Source: UBA1952 sp965246765
GTDB taxonomy: Bacteria; Bacteroidota; Bacteroidia; Chitinophagales; Chitinophagaceae
Assembly: GCA_965246765.1 (NCBI GenBank)
Contig: CBDFFJ010000001.1
Span: 124,001-188,000 of the forward strand
Length of the DNA: 64,000 bases
Direction: 5' to 3'
In this document: positions 36,621-46,103 of the stretch, piece after piece
Numbering within the stretch: position 1 is the stretch's first letter
Layout: every line of letters begins with the position of its first letter
Program-made: the position numbers and the translations under genes
The notes under the pieces: model-generated
What the model saw: the letters and a program-made list of their open reading frames with translations, nothing else
What the model was told of the DNA's origin: nothing
The model's database searches: none

Positions 36621-38453
36621 TTAAATAGCCATCTCTGAAGGAGGCGCATATCTTCCCCGCGCACTCGCAGTGCCATTCTTCACCTCAACAATAATGTCCA
36701 CGTCATGTGCATCGGTGTTACTTCCCCGAAAGTTTCCGGATTTCGTACTGTGATACACGAAGATGAAAGCCACGCCGGGATTGGCTTTGCGCAGCTCACG
36801 CAGACCTTCAGCATCCAATCCCACCTCGCTCACGCTGTCTATAAACACAAACTTATAGCTGCTTAAATCTTGCGGAATCTGGTTGGCAAATTGCAGAGAA
36901 TTAGAAGCGATGCCGAGCCGATGTAGCTTCTCCGAGAGCGTAGAGCCAAACCCTTCTTCCAGGGCACAATAAAGAACTTGTCCATGCTTGGCAAGGTCGT
37001 TAGCAAGCTGAAGACAGAACGTACTCTTGCCTTGCTTTGGAAGACCATAGACCATTGCAGAAAAGCCTGGCGCTGGGTCGCCAATCAGCGCCTTCCATTT
37101 TCCCGTCAGGCCGATTGTTTCAAACTTCATTGTCTTCAATGCCTCAGTGCTCATAATCTGGCCTTCAGATTGTTTAGCGACGGGCTTAGAAGTTGCCTCC
37201 CGCCTACTTTTTGTTTGCGGTACCATATTGGTTCCGGCATTGCCCAAGCCTGCTACTGTACTATTGCTTCGCGCTGCGTTTTGTAACCTTAGCTCCAGAA
37301 TATCCAGGTCGGTGATACGACCAGATGTTGACGCTTCACCGTTTACGCCATCCAGCCCGATGAACTTTTTTTTTACGTCAGGATTGTTCAGCACTTCCAT
37401 CGTCAGTTCACCGCGCCGGATAAGGCTCTTAGCAATTTCCAGGCAAAGCCCCGGAGCTACTGTGCGGCGGAATGCTTTCTTTAGGGTAGCATCTGATAAG
37501 TTCTTTACTCCCTCCTGACGCAATAGCCGAATTATAGCTCCTTCGCCACTGCCGGCGACAAAGCCAAGTCCATTCACGCCACCGGCAGCAATCCCTCCAA
37601 GACCATGCAAGGTGGCCGCAGGAATGCCAACTGCCTTTGTCTCACCACTCACGAAAGCAGCAACAGATTTCGCAGCCGCTGCAAGCTCTGAACGGTACGG
37701 GTCTTCTTTCGGAATTGTGTCGTAAGCAATAGCTATCCTTTTGCCCAGCTTCTCCGCTTTGACCTTGTCCGGTGCCTTGCCATTGATTTGAATGAACTGC
37801 TTTAGCAGCTTCACAGAAGTGCGCACTTCTTCGCCTTGCGCAATCTCTTTATAGTGCGCAAGTGAAGGAGCATCAATTTCAATCTTGCCGCGCTCGTCCA
37901 TGTTGTAAAACAGGTTGATGAGACTGCTTTGCATCTTGCCTATCTCCGCACTACAATGATGTGACTGGCTAATGCGGCCTTCGGTAATTGCTTTCTGCAG
38001 TCCATGCACCAATTCAAGAATGCTTCCCCTTCCTTCACGCGGCTTTATCTTCCCGTGCATCCCAACATACCGCTTGATGAAAGCATTAGGCGTAGCAATC
38101 ATCGGCACTTCTTTAGCCTGCGGGATGTTGCGAGGAAGGTCAATAATAAGTTTGCTACCAGCAGGCGCTGCTGCTTTTTCGGCTTTTGGTGCGCGGATAC
38201 GCTTTGGCTTGCTTGCCGGTGGCTTAGCCGCTGATGAATTTCCATCCACAAGCGAACCATCTTTTGCAATGAGCAAATTGCAGAGCTTAAAGAATTGCTC
38301 AGTGGCCTTTTGCGTTTGCTCGCCCATGTCTGCCCAGCCTTTTGCCGCGGCGTTGTCGGTTACAGTCTTCGGCTTATCCGTAAGTCCGGCGGGCATCCGC
38401 GACCATTCTATTTGCTCGCGGTGCTGGAGGTAATTTGATTGAGAGAGTTGCAT
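36621..38453 (-). CDS. RecA-like (RadA/DnaB-fold) ATPase, last gene of the leftward operon
   Basis: 610 residues. The C-terminal 190 residues are a RecA-type ATPase: Walker A VYGLPKQGKSTFCLQLAN, a catalytic Glu in CALEEGFGSTL, Walker B FVFIDSVSEVGLD and a motif-3-like FIFVYHSTKSGNFRGSN. The N-terminal 400 residues have no recognised domain: a short helical part, a Lys/Ala/Pro linker and a helical bundle. It contains [L/V]xGLG motifs at L282-G286, V293-G297 and V400-G404. It may be a replication/recombination ATPase or a packaging ATPase; it lacks the FtsK/HerA signatures of tailless-virus packaging enzymes. Confidence 0.75.
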   Translation of the reverse strand: MQLSQSNYLQHREQIEWSRMPAGLTDKPKTVTDNAAAKGWADMGEQTQKATEQFFKLCNLLIAKDGSLVDGNSSAAKPPASKPKRIRAPKAEKAAAPAGSKLIIDLPRNIPQAKEVPMIATPNAFIKRYVGMHGKIKPREGRGSILELVHGLQKAITEGRISQSHHCSAEIGKMQSSLINLFYNMDERGKIEIDAPSLAHYKEIAQGEEVRTSVKLLKQFIQINGKAPDKVKAEKLGKRIAIAYDTIPKEDPYRSELAAAAKSVAAFVSGETKAVGIPAATLHGLGGIAAGGVNGLGFVAGSGEGAIIRLLRQEGVKNLSDATLKKAFRRTVAPGLCLEIAKSLIRRGELTMEVLNNPDVKKKFIGLDGVNGEASTSGRITDLDILELRLQNAARSNSTVAGLGNAGTNMVPQTKSRREATSKPVAKQSEGQIMSTEALKTMKFETIGLTGKWKALIGDPAPGFSAMVYGLPKQGKSTFCLQLANDLAKHGQVLYCALEEGFGSTLSEKLHRLGIASNSLQFANQIPQDLSSYKFVFIDSVSEVGLDAEGLRELRKANPGVAFIFVYHSTKSGNFRGSNTDAHDVDIIVEVKNGTASARGRYAPPSEMAI

Positions 38454-38488
38454 TTCTATTTCGGTGTTTATTGTAGTTAAGATTGAGA

Positions 38489-41400
38489 TTAAAGCGCCAG
38501 TTCCAGCTCCATCATTTCCATCAGGGCAAGGGCTGCTGCGGATTCATCATCTCCGGTTGTCACTCTTGCATCTTTGCTTAGGCCATTGTCCAGAACATCA
38601 TTGATGGGATAGATGTCCAGAATGGTTTGCGATGCGCCTTCTTCCAGATAGATGGCCTCAAAAGGGTAAGTGGTATGAAACTGCATCCATGCAGATTGCC
38701 GCATTAGCGCAAGGCCCGCTCCGCTCCCACGCTCAGTTGACTTTGAAAGCTCGTCTGGCTTCTCCGCGCAGGCCCACTTAGTCCATTCCATCTTCCCGCC
38801 TTTTGCCTTTTCTTTTGTCCAGAAGGCTTGTCCTTTTTGAAGCAGCGGCGGGATAACAATGGCCCTGTACTTTGCCCACCATTCACGGGTATCTTTCTGC
38901 ACTGCCATCTTGCGCTCTACCTCGTCCATTATCTCCTTGTAGTCGGTGGCTTCTGCCTGCTGCGGGTATCGGCTTATGAGGCTCTTGATGTCAGATAGCT
39001 GCAAGTCGGGATGGTGATTATGCTGAAGACCCGGCGTTTCATAGTACACGGTGAAGGGGATGATGGCACCGCTTTTCATCGCATCGCGCATCAGCATCTC
39101 TTTTGCGACAGCCATTCCATATCGGTCGGGACGCTTTCTGCCGGCGGGAAGATGATAGAAGTCCCCTCTCTTACCATCCCAGGTAAGTACAGCGCCGGAT
39201 GTAAGTTTAAGGGAGGGCCTGCCAGGAATATCAGGGGAGAGATACCTCCGGGCGAATTTGGTAAACGGCATGGAAGCAAGCTCCAGCTCTGCCATGTACT
39301 TGTCCAGATAATCCAGTAGCCGTGCTTTAGAAAGAAGCTTTGCGTCTTCTGCCAGCTTCTTCTTTGCTTCTGCCGCTGCTTTGGGGTTTGCATCACTTCC
39401 ACCTTCGCCATTTACCGCATAGCCTTCTGCCACCAGCTTTGTTTTCACAGCATCAAAGAGCACAGCGGAATAGGTAACATACCAAAGCCCTTGCCTGCTG
39501 CTCCAGCGGAATCCTTTGCCTTTCAGGAACTGCGTAATGGCATAAGGAGCCTGCCCGCCAAACTTTACCTCAACTCCATTGCGGTGGGTGTTGTGATTAA
39601 GCTTTGCAGCCTTTACCTCACCCAAGCCATTAAGACTTTCCATAGTCAGCTCCAATTCCAGCATCTCCATCAAGGCAATAGCTGCTAACGCTTCCTGCTC
39701 TGTGTTGTGTTCAGCAGATGATTTGGTTGTAGAAGGCTCTGACTTTTCAGTGAAGATTTCACGCTGTTCTCCTTCCGCTCTGCGGGCAGAAAGCAGCTTG
39801 TCATTGAGTGTAGAAAACTCATCAGCTCTTTGCTCCGGTGGCCGGCCATCAATGGCAAGCGCAGCCTTCTTCTCTGCTATTTCTTCTTTCAGCTTTTGCC
39901 AGCGGACGGAGAACTGCGCCTTTGATGCTTCAAGCGGATACTCATTGGAAACAGCCTGCTTTTCTGCCAGCACTTTCTCATACTCCGCCTTCACGGGCGC
40001 GAGGTCGCTTTGCAGGTTGTAGCCTTTTGGCTTTAGAATAGTGCTCTCAAACTTGGAGACAATAGCCAGGCTTTCCTTGAACTCGTCAGCAGGCCAGCTT
40101 AACCGGCTTAGCTCTGCATTCTGGAAGTAGGTATTGTTTGCCTGGATTGCTTTCCGGGCAAGCGCAAGCAATGCCTTATCGTCCTCAATAGTCAGAGCTG
40201 CAAGCGCCTCCTTTATCTCAACAGCCTTGTCGTAAATCTTCTTCGCATCCTTGTACTCCAGCTTTTGACTTTCTGTGAACACCCGCCCAAGACCGTCCAT
40301 GCCCGTTCCTCCCCCTTCATAGGTCGGAACATTATAGAGCACCTGTGAGCGGGAAAAGGCATTATATCCGTTCCTGAGCGCCGTTATCAGCGATTCCTTT
40401 CGTGACTTGTACCGGCGAAGGCTGTAATCGGCTCCTTCTATCACAGTTACATCATCAGCGGCACGTTTCACGGCTTTCTGCGCTTCCTGCCGCTCCTCAT
40501 CAAACTCCATCTTTACGAGCTTGTCAAGGTCACTGATGAGCGCAATCTTCACCTCGTTCGGGTCAAGGCTTTCTACGTCTAAGACATTGCCTCTGTCCGC
40601 CTTGCTCCATACATCGTTGATTCGGGCGGTCTTTTCTTCCAGCTTCTGAAATACGAAAACATCCATGCTGTCCTGGATGAGCGGCATTACGATGCGCACG
40701 TACTTGTAGCGGTTCCCCTGCCGCCAGATGCGTCCTTCCAACTGGCGCATATCAGTTGGGTTCCACTCTGGATAGCAGTTGTAGATAACCGTGCCGTTCT
40801 TCTGCAAGTCAATCCCTTCTCGGATGGTAGCTGTGCCGATGATAATCTTACAGGCACCTTCCAGAAATGCACTCTTGATTTTCTCCTTTCGCTCCTCGGA
40901 AACAGAGCTTTCAATAATCTCTACCTCATCAACCCGGCCACTCTCAAAGGGCACGCCCTTCTTATAGCCCACATGGTCTTCCAGGTACTTTTTGATGAGT
41001 GGAAAAAGGTCTTTGCCCCGGTTCATGTAGATAACCTGGCCACTTGCTCCTTCGCCTTTGCTCTCGTGCCACTTCTTTACAGTAGCAATGCAACCCATCA
41101 CGAACTTGAGCTTCGGGCTTTCCTCCATCAGGTCTTCGGGGCTGTCAGGACTTATGCCTTCGTACAGATAGGGCGACAAGGCATTGTTGAGTGACCAGTT
41201 CAGGCAGCGAAGCATTATTCCTGGGTCCTCCCGCACGTTTGAATTACGCGCTTTGGAAACAATTTCTTCCTGGTTGGCCTGCTGCCGCTCGGTCATCTTC
41301 AGGTAGGTCAGTACGCGCTTATCTTTTGACAAAAGATCGCGTTTGCCATCACCGTCCTCATCCTCGTATTCATAGAGCAGGGGAAGGTTCACTTTCACAG

Positions 41401-43444
41401 GACGGGTTACGCCTGCTTCCTCGCCAGTGCGGTATAGTATGTGGCCGTTGATGAGCTTCTGTAAGAGAATGCGATTGGTAAAGCCTTTGATTACTTCCCT
41501 TGTTTCAATCTGGTCTCTGGCTGTAACAACATACTCCAATGTCGGCGCGACAAAGAGGTCAAAGAAGTCCCGAATATTCTCAATGTTTTGGCGCACCATG
41601 TTGGGGTATGCAACAAGAGAAAGCATGGAATAGATCTCCAGCGGACTATTTGTAAATGGGGTTGCAGTAAGCAGCATGGAGCAGGAGCCATAGAGCCTTT
41701 GCAGGTAGTTCAGCATCAGGAATGCTTTTACTCCTGTTGCGCTCTGTCCGCCTGTCATGTTGTAGCGGCTGCCTTCATCCTCATCTGCCGCCACGCGGTC
41801 AAAGACATTCTTGCAGCGATGGGCCTCGTCTATTACCACGAAGTCAAAGCCAAGCGTGTCCACGTCGCATCGGGTGCCGTTGTTAGCAATGCCAATCATC
41901 TCGCGGAGCTTCTGCTTTTCCTGCTCCTTGTCTCGTGCTGTATCGTCCGCGCCCGGTTGCGTAAGGATTTTTGCAAGCTCCTCTACCATTGCCTCGCTGA
42001 CGTTGTTACCTAACCCTATCCGCTTAAAACCTTCGTAGGTCACGACCGTGATGCTTCGCGCCGGTACAGGCTTGTCAAGCACCGCATCGGTATCGGTGCC
42101 AAGATTAAACCAGTCATTTATGCTAATGTCCGTACCTGAAAGAAAGCCGGTCACGTACTTGCCGGTCTTGCGGTCGGTATAGCCGCCGATTTCTGCAAGC
42201 CACTTCTGGTAAGTAGGTTTAGGAACAACAACAATAGGCCGCTCAGCCTTGCAGGTGCTTATCATGTGAGCAAGCGTAGCTATTGCGGTCATTGTCTTAC
42301 CTACGCCAACATCAAAGGCATTGATGCCGCTGCCCATTGCTTCCATGAATGCAATGCCCTGGCGCTGAATGGGCGTGATTTGAAGCGGGCGATTCTTGAA
42401 TGTTTGTGAGCACACAAAGCCAACAGGAACACGCTCGTAATTCAATTCTCCCCAGCCATTGTATAACCGGTTCCAGATTAAGTCCAGCTTCTGCTGGTCT
42501 TCAAACGTCAGGACTTCATGCAGGAACTGCGCAAACTTTTCCTCGCCCTCTATCCGCGCATTCTGCTTGCGCTCCGCCTTCTCCATTGCGCTCACTTCCT
42601 TATCGCGGATTGAGCCGTTGTTCAGGTATAGCTCTACAACTTCTACCGGCTCGCTTTTGCGGAAGTCTTTTTCTTTCAGGGTAAAAAGCCAGATTTTGAA
42701 GACATGAATAAGCGGGTACTTCTGGCTCCCATCCAGAACAATTGTCTTTTCGCGGTAGCCTTTGCGCTTGTGCTTTACTTCCTTGCGGCCTGCCTTCAGC
42801 TTTAGCTCCTCTGCGGTTTCGGTATCTAAGTATTCTTCCCTTACTGTGGAGATTGAAAAGATGTCGGTGTTGTTGGCAACATCTGAAATTGCTTTGATAA
42901 TCGGTCGCTCGCCTGCATCAGGATGCAGCAGGGAAAGCATACGCGGCTTTGCCTTCTCTAATGCTTCCTTGTGAAGCTCTAATGTCTCGTTCCCATAAGT
43001 AGCAATGATGTGCTCCTTATCCTTTTCTAATTGCTGGATGCGGTCGTAGATGTTGCCATAGGCATAGATGGGCAGGGGCAGCAGCTCGCCGGCATGGTAG
43101 AACATGATGCCTGTCTCTACCCAATGCTGAATAGAAGTGTTGCGTGGAGCACCAAGCGGAACTATGTACTTTGCCCATTCGGAAGTGATAAAGGCAAAAT
43201 CATTGCGTACCATGCGGCTGCTGCGCTTCCAGTAAACCCAGGCTTTAATTTCTTCGTCGGTGATGCCGCCATTGTAGGCTTTCATTACCTCGTCAAAAGA
43301 CATCGTAGGAACGTCCTTGCTGGTTCCTTCGTCGGCATTGCCAAGACCTGAAAGCGCATGAGCCTGCGCCCTTGCGCGGGAGAGCGCAACCGGGTGCAGG
43401 TTGGATATATCGGGAGTGTTATCGGTGTAGCCGGAGAGGTTCAT
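38489..43444 (-). CDS. giant SNF2-type helicase, DarB-like
   Basis: 1651 residues. SF2 helicase core: Walker A GVGKT (380-384) in FDVGVGKTMTAIATLAHM, DEAH box (539-542) in VVIDEAHRCKN, motif III LLTATPFTNSP, and motifs V/VI IIGTATIREGIDLQKNG and QLEGRIWRQGNRYKY (about 900). A later domain (about 1283-1320, NGVEVKFGGQAPY ... GFRWSSRQGLWY) is common in large phage and plasmid proteins. It contains three [L/M]xGLG motifs (L31, M1049, L1271) and two copies of an ALAAIALMEM-type segment (about 1251 and 1634). With the methyltransferase gene 1 kb upstream it recalls the virion-packaged P1 DarB anti-restriction protein. Confidence 0.85.
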   Translation of the reverse strand: MNLSGYTDNTPDISNLHPVALSRARAQAHALSGLGNADEGTSKDVPTMSFDEVMKAYNGGITDEEIKAWVYWKRSSRMVRNDFAFITSEWAKYIVPLGAPRNTSIQHWVETGIMFYHAGELLPLPIYAYGNIYDRIQQLEKDKEHIIATYGNETLELHKEALEKAKPRMLSLLHPDAGERPIIKAISDVANNTDIFSISTVREEYLDTETAEELKLKAGRKEVKHKRKGYREKTIVLDGSQKYPLIHVFKIWLFTLKEKDFRKSEPVEVVELYLNNGSIRDKEVSAMEKAERKQNARIEGEEKFAQFLHEVLTFEDQQKLDLIWNRLYNGWGELNYERVPVGFVCSQTFKNRPLQITPIQRQGIAFMEAMGSGINAFDVGVGKTMTAIATLAHMISTCKAERPIVVVPKPTYQKWLAEIGGYTDRKTGKYVTGFLSGTDISINDWFNLGTDTDAVLDKPVPARSITVVTYEGFKRIGLGNNVSEAMVEELAKILTQPGADDTARDKEQEKQKLREMIGIANNGTRCDVDTLGFDFVVIDEAHRCKNVFDRVAADEDEGSRYNMTGGQSATGVKAFLMLNYLQRLYGSCSMLLTATPFTNSPLEIYSMLSLVAYPNMVRQNIENIRDFFDLFVAPTLEYVVTARDQIETREVIKGFTNRILLQKLINGHILYRTGEEAGVTRPVKVNLPLLYEYEDEDGDGKRDLLSKDKRVLTYLKMTERQQANQEEIVSKARNSNVREDPGIMLRCLNWSLNNALSPYLYEGISPDSPEDLMEESPKLKFVMGCIATVKKWHESKGEGASGQVIYMNRGKDLFPLIKKYLEDHVGYKKGVPFESGRVDEVEIIESSVSEERKEKIKSAFLEGACKIIIGTATIREGIDLQKNGTVIYNCYPEWNPTDMRQLEGRIWRQGNRYKYVRIVMPLIQDSMDVFVFQKLEEKTARINDVWSKADRGNVLDVESLDPNEVKIALISDLDKLVKMEFDEERQEAQKAVKRAADDVTVIEGADYSLRRYKSRKESLITALRNGYNAFSRSQVLYNVPTYEGGGTGMDGLGRVFTESQKLEYKDAKKIYDKAVEIKEALAALTIEDDKALLALARKAIQANNTYFQNAELSRLSWPADEFKESLAIVSKFESTILKPKGYNLQSDLAPVKAEYEKVLAEKQAVSNEYPLEASKAQFSVRWQKLKEEIAEKKAALAIDGRPPEQRADEFSTLNDKLLSARRAEGEQREIFTEKSEPSTTKSSAEHNTEQEALAAIALMEMLELELTMESLNGLGEVKAAKLNHNTHRNGVEVKFGGQAPYAITQFLKGKGFRWSSRQGLWYVTYSAVLFDAVKTKLVAEGYAVNGEGGSDANPKAAAEAKKKLAEDAKLLSKARLLDYLDKYMAELELASMPFTKFARRYLSPDIPGRPSLKLTSGAVLTWDGKRGDFYHLPAGRKRPDRYGMAVAKEMLMRDAMKSGAIIPFTVYYETPGLQHNHHPDLQLSDIKSLISRYPQQAEATDYKEIMDEVERKMAVQKDTREWWAKYRAIVIPPLLQKGQAFWTKEKAKGGKMEWTKWACAEKPDELSKSTERGSGAGLALMRQSAWMQFHTTYPFEAIYLEEGASQTILDIYPINDVLDNGLSKDARVTTGDDESAAALALMEMMELELAL

Positions 43445-43456
43445 TGTGTTCTGCTT

Positions 43457-44227
43457 CTATTGTGCTAATTCAAAAATTCCTTCGTTCTTGTTTGGATGGC
43501 TCGCCAGCCACATCCGGGTATCGTAGCTTTTGGAATGCTCGTTAAAAGCGTAATAGTTGAGCACGTCTATCTCGTCCACATGCCTCTTGCACATCCTGAT
43601 AGTCGGGAACCACGCGACATTGGTATTTGGTATTGATGAGTTGAGCAGGAAAGGCGGCATGTATGCCCGGAAGGTTTCAACGCGGTACATAGGCTTGCCC
43701 TCTTTGGTTTCCTTGTGTATTGAGGAAAGCGTGTCGTTGATGTTGTAGTAAGTGACGCTTCCATTAGAGGCACCGGAAAGCCCGGCTTCCATTTCCAGCT
43801 CTATCATCTGCATTAGGGCAATGGCTGCAAGAGCTTCTTCATTGTCACCGCTACCTCCTCCATTACTTTGCTTATCCAGCGGTCCCAGATACTTCTGAAA
43901 CACCCGCTCACAATCTGCTCTCGTTCCTTTTATCGTAAGCGGGAACTCCCGGCTTGAAGTCAGCACTTCCTTTCCGCACACCTTATCTGCATGCTGATAA
44001 AACCAGGTGTCCAACGTCATGCTTTCTACCAGGTCTAATGGCTCATTCTCTTCTGTATTCATGTCCTCCGCAAGCCAGCCTTGCAGGTCGTAGCCTTCCG
44101 GCACCACGCCATAAAGCAGAAGCTTGCGCGGGCTGCCTTTTTCGCCCGGTTTGTCGGGCGGGCATGCGCTAATCCACGCACGAAGGGCACGGATGCGGCT
44201 GCGGCATTTTGCAGGACTTGGTATCAC
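43457..44227 (-). CDS. hypothetical protein sharing the ALAAIALMxM segment
   Basis: 256 residues with no known domain. The N-terminal part has a short basic stretch and LLLYGVVPEGYDLQGWLAE. Residues 130-148 (EEALAAIALMQMIELEMEA) match the two helical segments in the neighbouring helicase, and LSGASNG follows where the helicase has LNGLG. The C-terminal part (VETFRAYMPPFLLNSS) is mixed alpha/beta. Its stop is 12 nt before the helicase start. Likely a helicase partner sharing an interaction or processing segment. Confidence 0.65.
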   Translation of the reverse strand: MIPSPAKCRSRIRALRAWISACPPDKPGEKGSPRKLLLYGVVPEGYDLQGWLAEDMNTEENEPLDLVESMTLDTWFYQHADKVCGKEVLTSSREFPLTIKGTRADCERVFQKYLGPLDKQSNGGGSGDNEEALAAIALMQMIELEMEAGLSGASNGSVTYYNINDTLSSIHKETKEGKPMYRVETFRAYMPPFLLNSSIPNTNVAWFPTIRMCKRHVDEIDVLNYYAFNEHSKSYDTRMWLASHPNKNEGIFELAQ

Positions 44228-44242
44228 TGTTGTGAATGTTTC

Positions 44243-44449
44243 TTAGGCTTCGGAAAGGAATGATTCAATATGCCCCATAGCTTCCTGCGGTGTGATGCCG
44301 TTAGTGAGTGCAAAGCGCAGCACCAGCTCTGCCGCGTCGTCCGGCTCATCATCCCGGAAGGCGCATAGCTGTGGGAATGCTGCCGGTGATGCTTCATTGA
44401 TTGCCTGCCGCGTGAGGTTGATAAATTCTTTCTGTTCGGTGGTAATCAT
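44243..44449 (-). CDS. small acidic hypothetical protein
   Basis: 68 residues, helical and acidic: EQKEFINLTRQAINEASP, then DDEPDDAAELVLRFALTNGI and TPQEAMGHIESFLSEA. It sits 8 nt after the methyltransferase stop. No domain recognised. Its tight packing between operon genes and good reading frame support it as real. Confidence 0.6.
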   Translation of the reverse strand: MITTEQKEFINLTRQAINEASPAAFPQLCAFRDDEPDDAAELVLRFALTNGITPQEAMGHIESFLSEA

Positions 44450-44457
44450 GAATAGGG

Positions 44458-45801
44458 TTATTTTTTTCGGAGTACAAGAATGTCGGTAGGCACTTCGCTG
44501 AATGCAAACACCGGCGGGAGGCGGTAGGCATCAAGAAGCTCACAGCCTAAATCCTGCATCGCTCGCTTCTCGTCGTTGTAAGTGTAGCCATTACGTAGAA
44601 CGTTGGAGCCTGCGAGGTAAATCAACAATCCGCCCTGCTTCAGCATTCGCAATCCGTGGTAGTAGAAGAACAGCTCTATCTGCTTCATCTTCGGCTTCGG
44701 GAAGTAAGTGCTGTAAGCGTTGGTGTACCTGCCATAAGGCGGGTTGCCAATTACCAGGGAAAACGGATAGCCTTCCAACCAAGTCACAGACTTTTTAAGA
44801 CGTGTTGTGAAGCGCGGTGGCTCCAGCATACTTGTCTCAAAATATCCCTCGCGGATGTTTGCTTGCGGGTAAAGGATTCGGGCAATCTTTCGGGAAGTAG
44901 GATTAATCTCAAAGCCGTAGCACTTGCTCTTATCGGGCGCGGGTCTGATAAGCTCGCCGGTGGCACAGCTTGGCTCCAAGACTGTCCCACCATCGTAGCC
45001 ATAGTGATAGGCTATCTTCCACATCCAGTCACAAACCCAATCGGGCGTGTAGAACTCATACAGCACTCCTTCTCCGGTCGCGCCGTGCTTTCCTTGTCCA
45101 CCACTGCCGCTGTAACGGCGCAGCAATGCCTTTTCTGCATCGGTGAATGAATCGCTTTCGCTGCGGGTAGTTAGGAAGCCCTCAACAAAACAGTTTAGCT
45201 CATGCTGGTTATGGAACTTATGCTCCGCCGGAACTTGCGTTGCTTTTCCTGCATTAGCAGTAGGCTCTACCGCTGTTGTTGGCTTTAGTCCAGGCAAACC
45301 CTTCAAGCCTAATAGTCCTTCCTGCGCAAAGGAAAGGTACCTGCCTTTTGTGAGGATAAGATGGTCAATCAGCCGGATGTCCATTAGGCTTGCAGCGTCC
45401 TTTAGCGAAGCAGTCAGCTTTCGGTCTGCTTCGCTTGGTTGGAGATTGCCGGACGGGTGGTTATGCGCAATCACCATGCTTACCGCTGCGCATTTAAGGG
45501 CAGCACCAAGTATCAATCGCTTATCTGCTACTGTTGAATTAATGCCGCCCCTGCTATGCCGGTAGTATCCGATAATGTCGCATTTCTGATTCAAGTAGAG
45601 CACTATGAACTGCTCTTGCAGCTCTATCTCATCATGCCCGAAAGTGGATTTCAGAAAGTCCGCTACATCTTCGACTTCGGTCACGCTGCCCTTGAACATC
45701 TTACCCGATGCGCGGGTATAGCTGACAGTCAGCTCCGGGATTTGCAGGTCTGCATCTCCGAGGCCGCATAGGACAATTTCAGGGGTGGGTTGATAGCTCA
45801 T
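44458..45801 (-). CDS. RadC-like JAB domain fused to N6-adenine DNA methyltransferase
   Basis: 447 residues. Residues about 40-165 are the RadC-type JAB domain with the metal motif H113-N-H115-PSGNLQPSEAD126. Residues about 225-447 are a type-I-like N6-adenine methyltransferase: SAM motif LEPSCATGEL (274-283) and catalytic NPPY (352-355) in VIGNPPYGRY. An LCGLG motif lies at 11-15. It should methylate adenine in DNA. Next to the giant helicase, it fits a split DarB-like anti-restriction module that protects incoming DNA. Mobile elements of Bacteroidota often carry similar RadC genes. Confidence 0.9.
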   Translation of the reverse strand: MSYQPTPEIVLCGLGDADLQIPELTVSYTRASGKMFKGSVTEVEDVADFLKSTFGHDEIELQEQFIVLYLNQKCDIIGYYRHSRGGINSTVADKRLILGAALKCAAVSMVIAHNHPSGNLQPSEADRKLTASLKDAASLMDIRLIDHLILTKGRYLSFAQEGLLGLKGLPGLKPTTAVEPTANAGKATQVPAEHKFHNQHELNCFVEGFLTTRSESDSFTDAEKALLRRYSGSGGQGKHGATGEGVLYEFYTPDWVCDWMWKIAYHYGYDGGTVLEPSCATGELIRPAPDKSKCYGFEINPTSRKIARILYPQANIREGYFETSMLEPPRFTTRLKKSVTWLEGYPFSLVIGNPPYGRYTNAYSTYFPKPKMKQIELFFYYHGLRMLKQGGLLIYLAGSNVLRNGYTYNDEKRAMQDLGCELLDAYRLPPVFAFSEVPTDILVLRKK

Positions 45802-45804
45802 TGC

Positions 45805-46068
45805 TCAGGACTTCCAGGTCATCGTGATCCGCTTGCCGCCGACCGTGACAACGCGTTTTTTGGTTGTTGCTTTCTTGGCTGTCCCCTTTTTCTTTGGCGC
45901 TAATTTTTTAGGCGTTGCTTTCTTCCGCGTCGCTGATTTCTTCTTTGCAGCAGACTTCTTTCTTGTAGCTGCGCTCTTTTTCCCCGCAGCTTGCTTCTTT
46001 GGCGTTGCGCTTTTCTTTCGCCCGGACTTCTTGCCTTTGTCACCAAAGAGGTTTTCTAACATGCTCAT
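45805..46068 (-). CDS. histone-H1-like lysine-rich basic protein
   Basis: 87 residues, nearly half Lys/Ala/Arg in the form of KKSAT, KKATPKK and KKKSATRKK repeats, resembling histone H1 tails and bacterial Hc1-like proteins. It should bind DNA by charge. A position 3 nt before the methyltransferase start suggests a role in DNA condensation, perhaps within a particle. Confidence 0.75.
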   Translation of the reverse strand: MSMLENLFGDKGKKSGRKKSATPKKQAAGKKSAATRKKSAAKKKSATRKKATPKKLAPKKKGTAKKATTKKRVVTVGGKRITMTWKS

Positions 46069-46103
46069 GATTGTTCAGTGTTTAGTGAGGTTGATTTAAG
46101 CGG

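Noticed and set aside
36621..38453. Assignment of the RecA-like ATPase as an FtsK/HerA-type packaging ATPase
   Set aside because: Walker motifs and the GLPKQGKS context are RadA/DnaB-like; the A32-type signature of tailless-virus packaging ATPases is not seen, so only a generic role is given.
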